In this document: positions 20,382 through 22,332 of the stretch, in pieces
Position numbering within the stretch: the stretch's first letter is position 1
Layout: each line of letters starts with the position of its first letter
IMG/VR virus record: IMGVR_UViG_3300030693_000028
Span: 1-22,332 of that record
Length of the DNA stretch: 22,332 nt
Direction: 5' to 3' (one strand)
Source: a virus
Position numbers and translations under genes: made by a program
The notes under the pieces: model-generated
Database searches by the model: none
The model's input: only the letters and a program-made list of their open reading frames with translations
Told to the model about the DNA's origin: nothing

Positions 20382-21056
20382 ATGTCTGACTTGCTTACCA
20401 CAGACGACGCTCCGACAATCGCTCCCGACGACGAAAAGTTCTTCGTTACCGTTCCCCTGAAGAACGGTGCAGGCGAAGTCCGTGTGGATACTCGTTCGTT
20501 CAATGACGAAGTCTACAAGGAGGTGCTCCTTCAGGGGATCAAGGCAATCGCCGAACGGAATATGTCGAAGCTCACCAAGGAAGCCTACCCCGTGGAGACC
20601 GAACGCAAGGCCGCTATCTTGGCGAAGGCGCAAGCCAACGTCAAGGCAATGGCCGAAGGCACGATCAAGATCACCGGCAAGACCATCAAGAAGGTCTCCG
20701 GTGCGATCATGACCGAAGCCATGCGGCTTGGTCGGAACTTGGTCAAGGACGCCATGAAGGCGAACAAGATCAAGATCTCCCATGTGAAGGCTTCTGAGAT
20801 CACTGCGGCGGCTAAGGCCTTGCTGGAGAGTGACCCCTCCATCATCGCCACCGCCGAGGCCAATCTTAAGGCCCGAGAGGCAACCCCGATGAAGATCAAC
20901 ATTGCTTCGTTGATCCATGTCGATCCGGAACTCGTTCGCAAGGACGAAGCCAAGAAGGCCAAGGAGAAAGCCGAAAAGCCCTTGAGTGCAAAGCAGGCGG
21001 GGAAAGTCGCCCCGCGTGCTAAGGGTTCAAAGCCGGTTGCGCAGGTGAACGCGTAG
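20382..21056 (+). CDS. Hypothetical Lys/Ala-rich early protein (224 aa)
   Basis: AAGAAGG lies about 9 bases before the ATG. The protein begins with an acidic stretch (MSDLLTTDDAPTIAPDDEKF), then FVTVPLKNGAGEVRVDTRSF and NDEVYKEVLLQGIKAIAERN. Its middle is a chain of helices rich in Ala and Lys (EGTIKITGKTIKKVSGAIMT, then AMRLGRNLVKDAMKANKIKI). The C-terminus is a basic, Lys-Ala-Glu tail with a PRAKGSKPVAQVNA ending. I cannot place it in a family. The basic tail and helices fit DNA or RNA binding. Its GC content and codon choice are closer to the late genes than to its early neighbours. Confidence 0.8.
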   Translation: MSDLLTTDDAPTIAPDDEKFFVTVPLKNGAGEVRVDTRSFNDEVYKEVLLQGIKAIAERNMSKLTKEAYPVETERKAAILAKAQANVKAMAEGTIKITGKTIKKVSGAIMTEAMRLGRNLVKDAMKANKIKISHVKASEITAAAKALLESDPSIIATAEANLKAREATPMKINIASLIHVDPELVRKDEAKKAKEKAEKPLSAKQAGKVAPRAKGSKPVAQVNA

Positions 21057-21363
21057 TCTGGTAACAAAGCGTTAAGCGTAGACGTGAACTTCTGACGCGA
21101 AGCGCAGGTCTGCGTACCACCACACTGTACAGAGCGAGTAATAGGAACCTCTAGCACGAAGAAGCAATGCCGATCTGCTAGTTGATGCAAAGCCTAGGAT
21201 CGCTCTGTACCCGGTGAATAAGGCCCCACTACCCATGAGGCACCTAGCCTAGATTGTGCTGTACGCAATCGAAGCTCGATGGCTAAGGCCCTCATGGTCC
21301 CTTTCACAAGATGATCGTAGATTGCTGATCCAATCAAAGACGATCATAGAAGGAACAACCCAA
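21057..21363 (+). ncRNA. Second structured gap of the early arm
   Basis: This 307-base gap has no supported gene. GTACAGAGCGA (21127-21137) faces TCGCTCTGTAC (21200-21210), an 11-base perfect pair that encloses CTAGCA/TGCTAG. A 17-base arm at 21233-21249 pairs 14 positions with 21281-21297 and holds GATTG/CAATC and ATCGA/TCGAT hairpins. ATGATCGT/ACGATCAT plus GATTG/CAATC form a hairpin at 21311-21347, ending one base before AGAAGGA of the next gene. GAAGCGCAGGT (21099-21109) nearly repeats GAAGCGTAGGT at 20096-20106. Confidence 0.42.
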
Positions 21364-22059
21364 ATGACAGGCCACCAAATCAATTCCCTCGTCGGCGATC
21401 TTGTTGCTATGGCGAAGGCGATGGAACGTGTACCAGAGCTTGAACGAGAAATTAACACTCTTCGCAATGAGAATGAGTACAAGCTTGGAAAGATTGCTGA
21501 GATTGAAGCCGATCTTGAGCAATCCCGCGCCTATGTCGTCTCCCTTCAAGCCAAGTTCCATGAGGCGGAGGTAGCCAAAGACGCGGCCGAGACCATGTTT
21601 CTCGAAGCTGATGATAAGCTTGGAAAGGTTGCCAAGGCTTTTCAAGTGGCTCTTGAAGCCATGGATCACACTGACAAAGTGATCACCGAGGTTATAGCCA
21701 AGCCGGAACCCGAAGTGAAGGCTGAGAGTGCTGAGGACCCTACTTCTGCTCAGTCTGTCGATCATATGCAGACTGCGAACACTTCGGCGCAGGGTCAGAG
21801 TGAGCCGGACCCTACTGTGAAATTGGCCTACACTATCCATGCCTCGACTGTAACAGAAAGCGGGCCTGCTGGTGGAGTTAATGAGCCTCATCCGTTTGGA
21901 GAACATGGAGGCGGAATGAGTCAACCTATTACTAGCTGGCCCACTACGCCCGCTCAACCTTACCTCGGCCAAAACTACTTCGATTGGCCCGCTTACGTCC
22001 CGCATGACCAATGGATCGCCGGTGGCGGAACTGAGCATGACTACTGGACCCGTCGTTAA
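21364..22059 (+). CDS. Hypothetical coiled-coil early protein (231 aa)
   Basis: The frame is open from 21256, but the region before 21364 is hairpin-forming and lacks an SD. At 21364 AAGGA sits about 9 bases away, and the protein begins MTGHQINSLVGDLVAMAKAM. Residues about 20-105 are strongly heptad-like (VPELEREINTLRNENEYKLG, then AEIEADLEQSRAYVVSLQAK), a long coiled coil. The rest is acidic, then disordered, with a C-terminus rich in Pro, Trp, Tyr and His (SQPITSWPTTPAQPYLGQNY, DWPAYVPHDQWIAGG). No catalytic motif is seen. It may be a structural organiser or anti-host factor; nothing shows which. A strong terminator follows at 8 bases. Confidence 0.8.
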   Translation: MTGHQINSLVGDLVAMAKAMERVPELEREINTLRNENEYKLGKIAEIEADLEQSRAYVVSLQAKFHEAEVAKDAAETMFLEADDKLGKVAKAFQVALEAMDHTDKVITEVIAKPEPEVKAESAEDPTSAQSVDHMQTANTSAQGQSEPDPTVKLAYTIHASTVTESGPAGGVNEPHPFGEHGGGMSQPITSWPTTPAQPYLGQNYFDWPAYVPHDQWIAGGGTEHDYWTRR

Positions 22060-22066
22060 CTAACCC

Positions 22067-22102
22067 AATGGCCTCGCTCTAACCCAGCGAGGCCATTTCT
22101 TT
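22067..22102 (+). terminator. Strong intrinsic terminator
   Basis: AATGGCCTCGCT (22067-22078) and AGCGAGGCCATT (22086-22097) pair at all 12 positions around a 7-base loop, and the tail reads TTTCTTT. It lies 8 bases after the stop of the 231-residue gene. Its presence implies that the next gene needs its own promoter, which is seen. Confidence 0.92.
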
Positions 22103-22131
22103 ACCCACTAGACCGATCAAAGCCAAGGTTG

Positions 22132-22178
22132 TTGACTTCCCTGCTATGATATGGTACTATGGTAGTACAATCAGGAGA
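22132..22178 (+). promoter_or_regulatory. Early promoter and leader, copy 2
   Basis: TTGACT (22132-22137) and TACTAT (22155-22160) are 17 bases apart, followed by TACAATCAGGAGA (22166-22178) and an ATG at 22185. All four elements have the same offsets as in copy 1 at 18932. The likely start near 22167 gives a leader of under 20 bases. Confidence 0.72.
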
Positions 22179-22184
22179 CCGATC

Positions 22185-22332
22185 ATGCCAACCCCAATCC
22201 ACTACCTAGGCCAATCCTTCACCGATCACTCCGTGACCTTTTCCATAAACGGCGTCCGTTGGGAATATCACCTAACCCAACATGGCTGCCACTCCGTTGA
22301 TTGGTTATCCCATAAGGTCTCCATCGGCAAAG
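22185..22332 (+). CDS. Partial hypothetical protein at right edge
   Basis: The ATG follows AGGAG by 8 bases and the frame stays open for 49 codons to the window end. The visible part, MPTPIHYLGQSFTDHSVTFS followed by INGVRWEYHLTQHGCHSVDW and LSHKVSIGK, matches small phage proteins I have seen with a 'svtF.lnGvrWeY.Lt......v.yl..Kvs.gKa' pattern and no assigned function. It has its own promoter copy 2, so it begins a new transcription unit. Confidence 0.75.
   Translation, partial: MPTPIHYLGQSFTDHSVTFSINGVRWEYHLTQHGCHSVDWLSHKVSIGK

Noticed and set aside
20268-20918. 216-codon minus-strand frame in the early arm
   Set aside because: It overlaps the plus-strand 224-residue gene, which has a good SD and coherent helical content. 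It is a shadow.

Overview
The window is a piece of a tailed-phage (or prophage) genome with short-tailed, podovirus-type architecture. Its virion genes match the order and families of the Bordetella phage BPP-1 (Bbp) type: small and large terminase, Head-tail_con-type portal, Bbp19-like protein, scaffold, Bbp17-like major capsid protein, Bbp16-like capsid cement, then tail adaptor (tail tubular A-like) and nozzle (tail tubular B-like). High GC, Shine-Dalgarno starts and Sec-type leaders point to a Gram-negative, probably proteobacterial host. An alphaproteobacterium of the Rhizobiales kind is my guess, not something the sequence proves. No integrase, lysis gene, DNA polymerase, RNA polymerase, tRNA or CRISPR array is visible in the window.

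Late (leftward) half, about 18.1 kb down to 1: a tightly packed minus-strand operon with many 1-4 base stop/start overlaps. A sigma70-like promoter (18106-18134) lies just before a GIY-YIG nuclease gene. It is followed by TerS, a small AT-richer gene, TerL, three small proteins, portal, Bbp19-like protein, scaffold, major capsid and cement. A distinctive block comes next (5151-9746): five proteins that all begin with a Sec signal peptide ending in a small-x-Ala/Gln cleavage site. They include a polyglycine adhesin-like protein and a beta-helix-like fibre, and two cytoplasmic-type virion proteins are interspersed. Four small hypothetical proteins, the adaptor, the nozzle and the start of a possible acetyltransferase-like protein complete the left end.

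Divergent control region, 18079-18984: a leftward small gene with its own terminator sits between the two arms. An unusually large dyad, with two perfect inverted repeats sharing one centre at 18764, occupies the intergenic space.

Early (rightward) half, 18985-22332: small unrecognised proteins (118, 67, 53, 39, 224 and 231 residues, plus one cut by the window edge), lower in GC. Two genes at opposite ends of this arm share a collinear promoter, leader and ribosome-binding module. The gaps between them (19845-20381 and 21057-21363) are full of strong, partly interlocking inverted repeats and may hold structured RNAs. A textbook intrinsic terminator ends the 231-residue gene.

The most unusual points are the cluster of Sec-leader proteins in a virion operon, the concentric dyad, the duplicated promoter-leader module, the interlocking RNA-like repeats in the early arm, and a hairpin that covers part of the capsid gene's ribosome-binding site.
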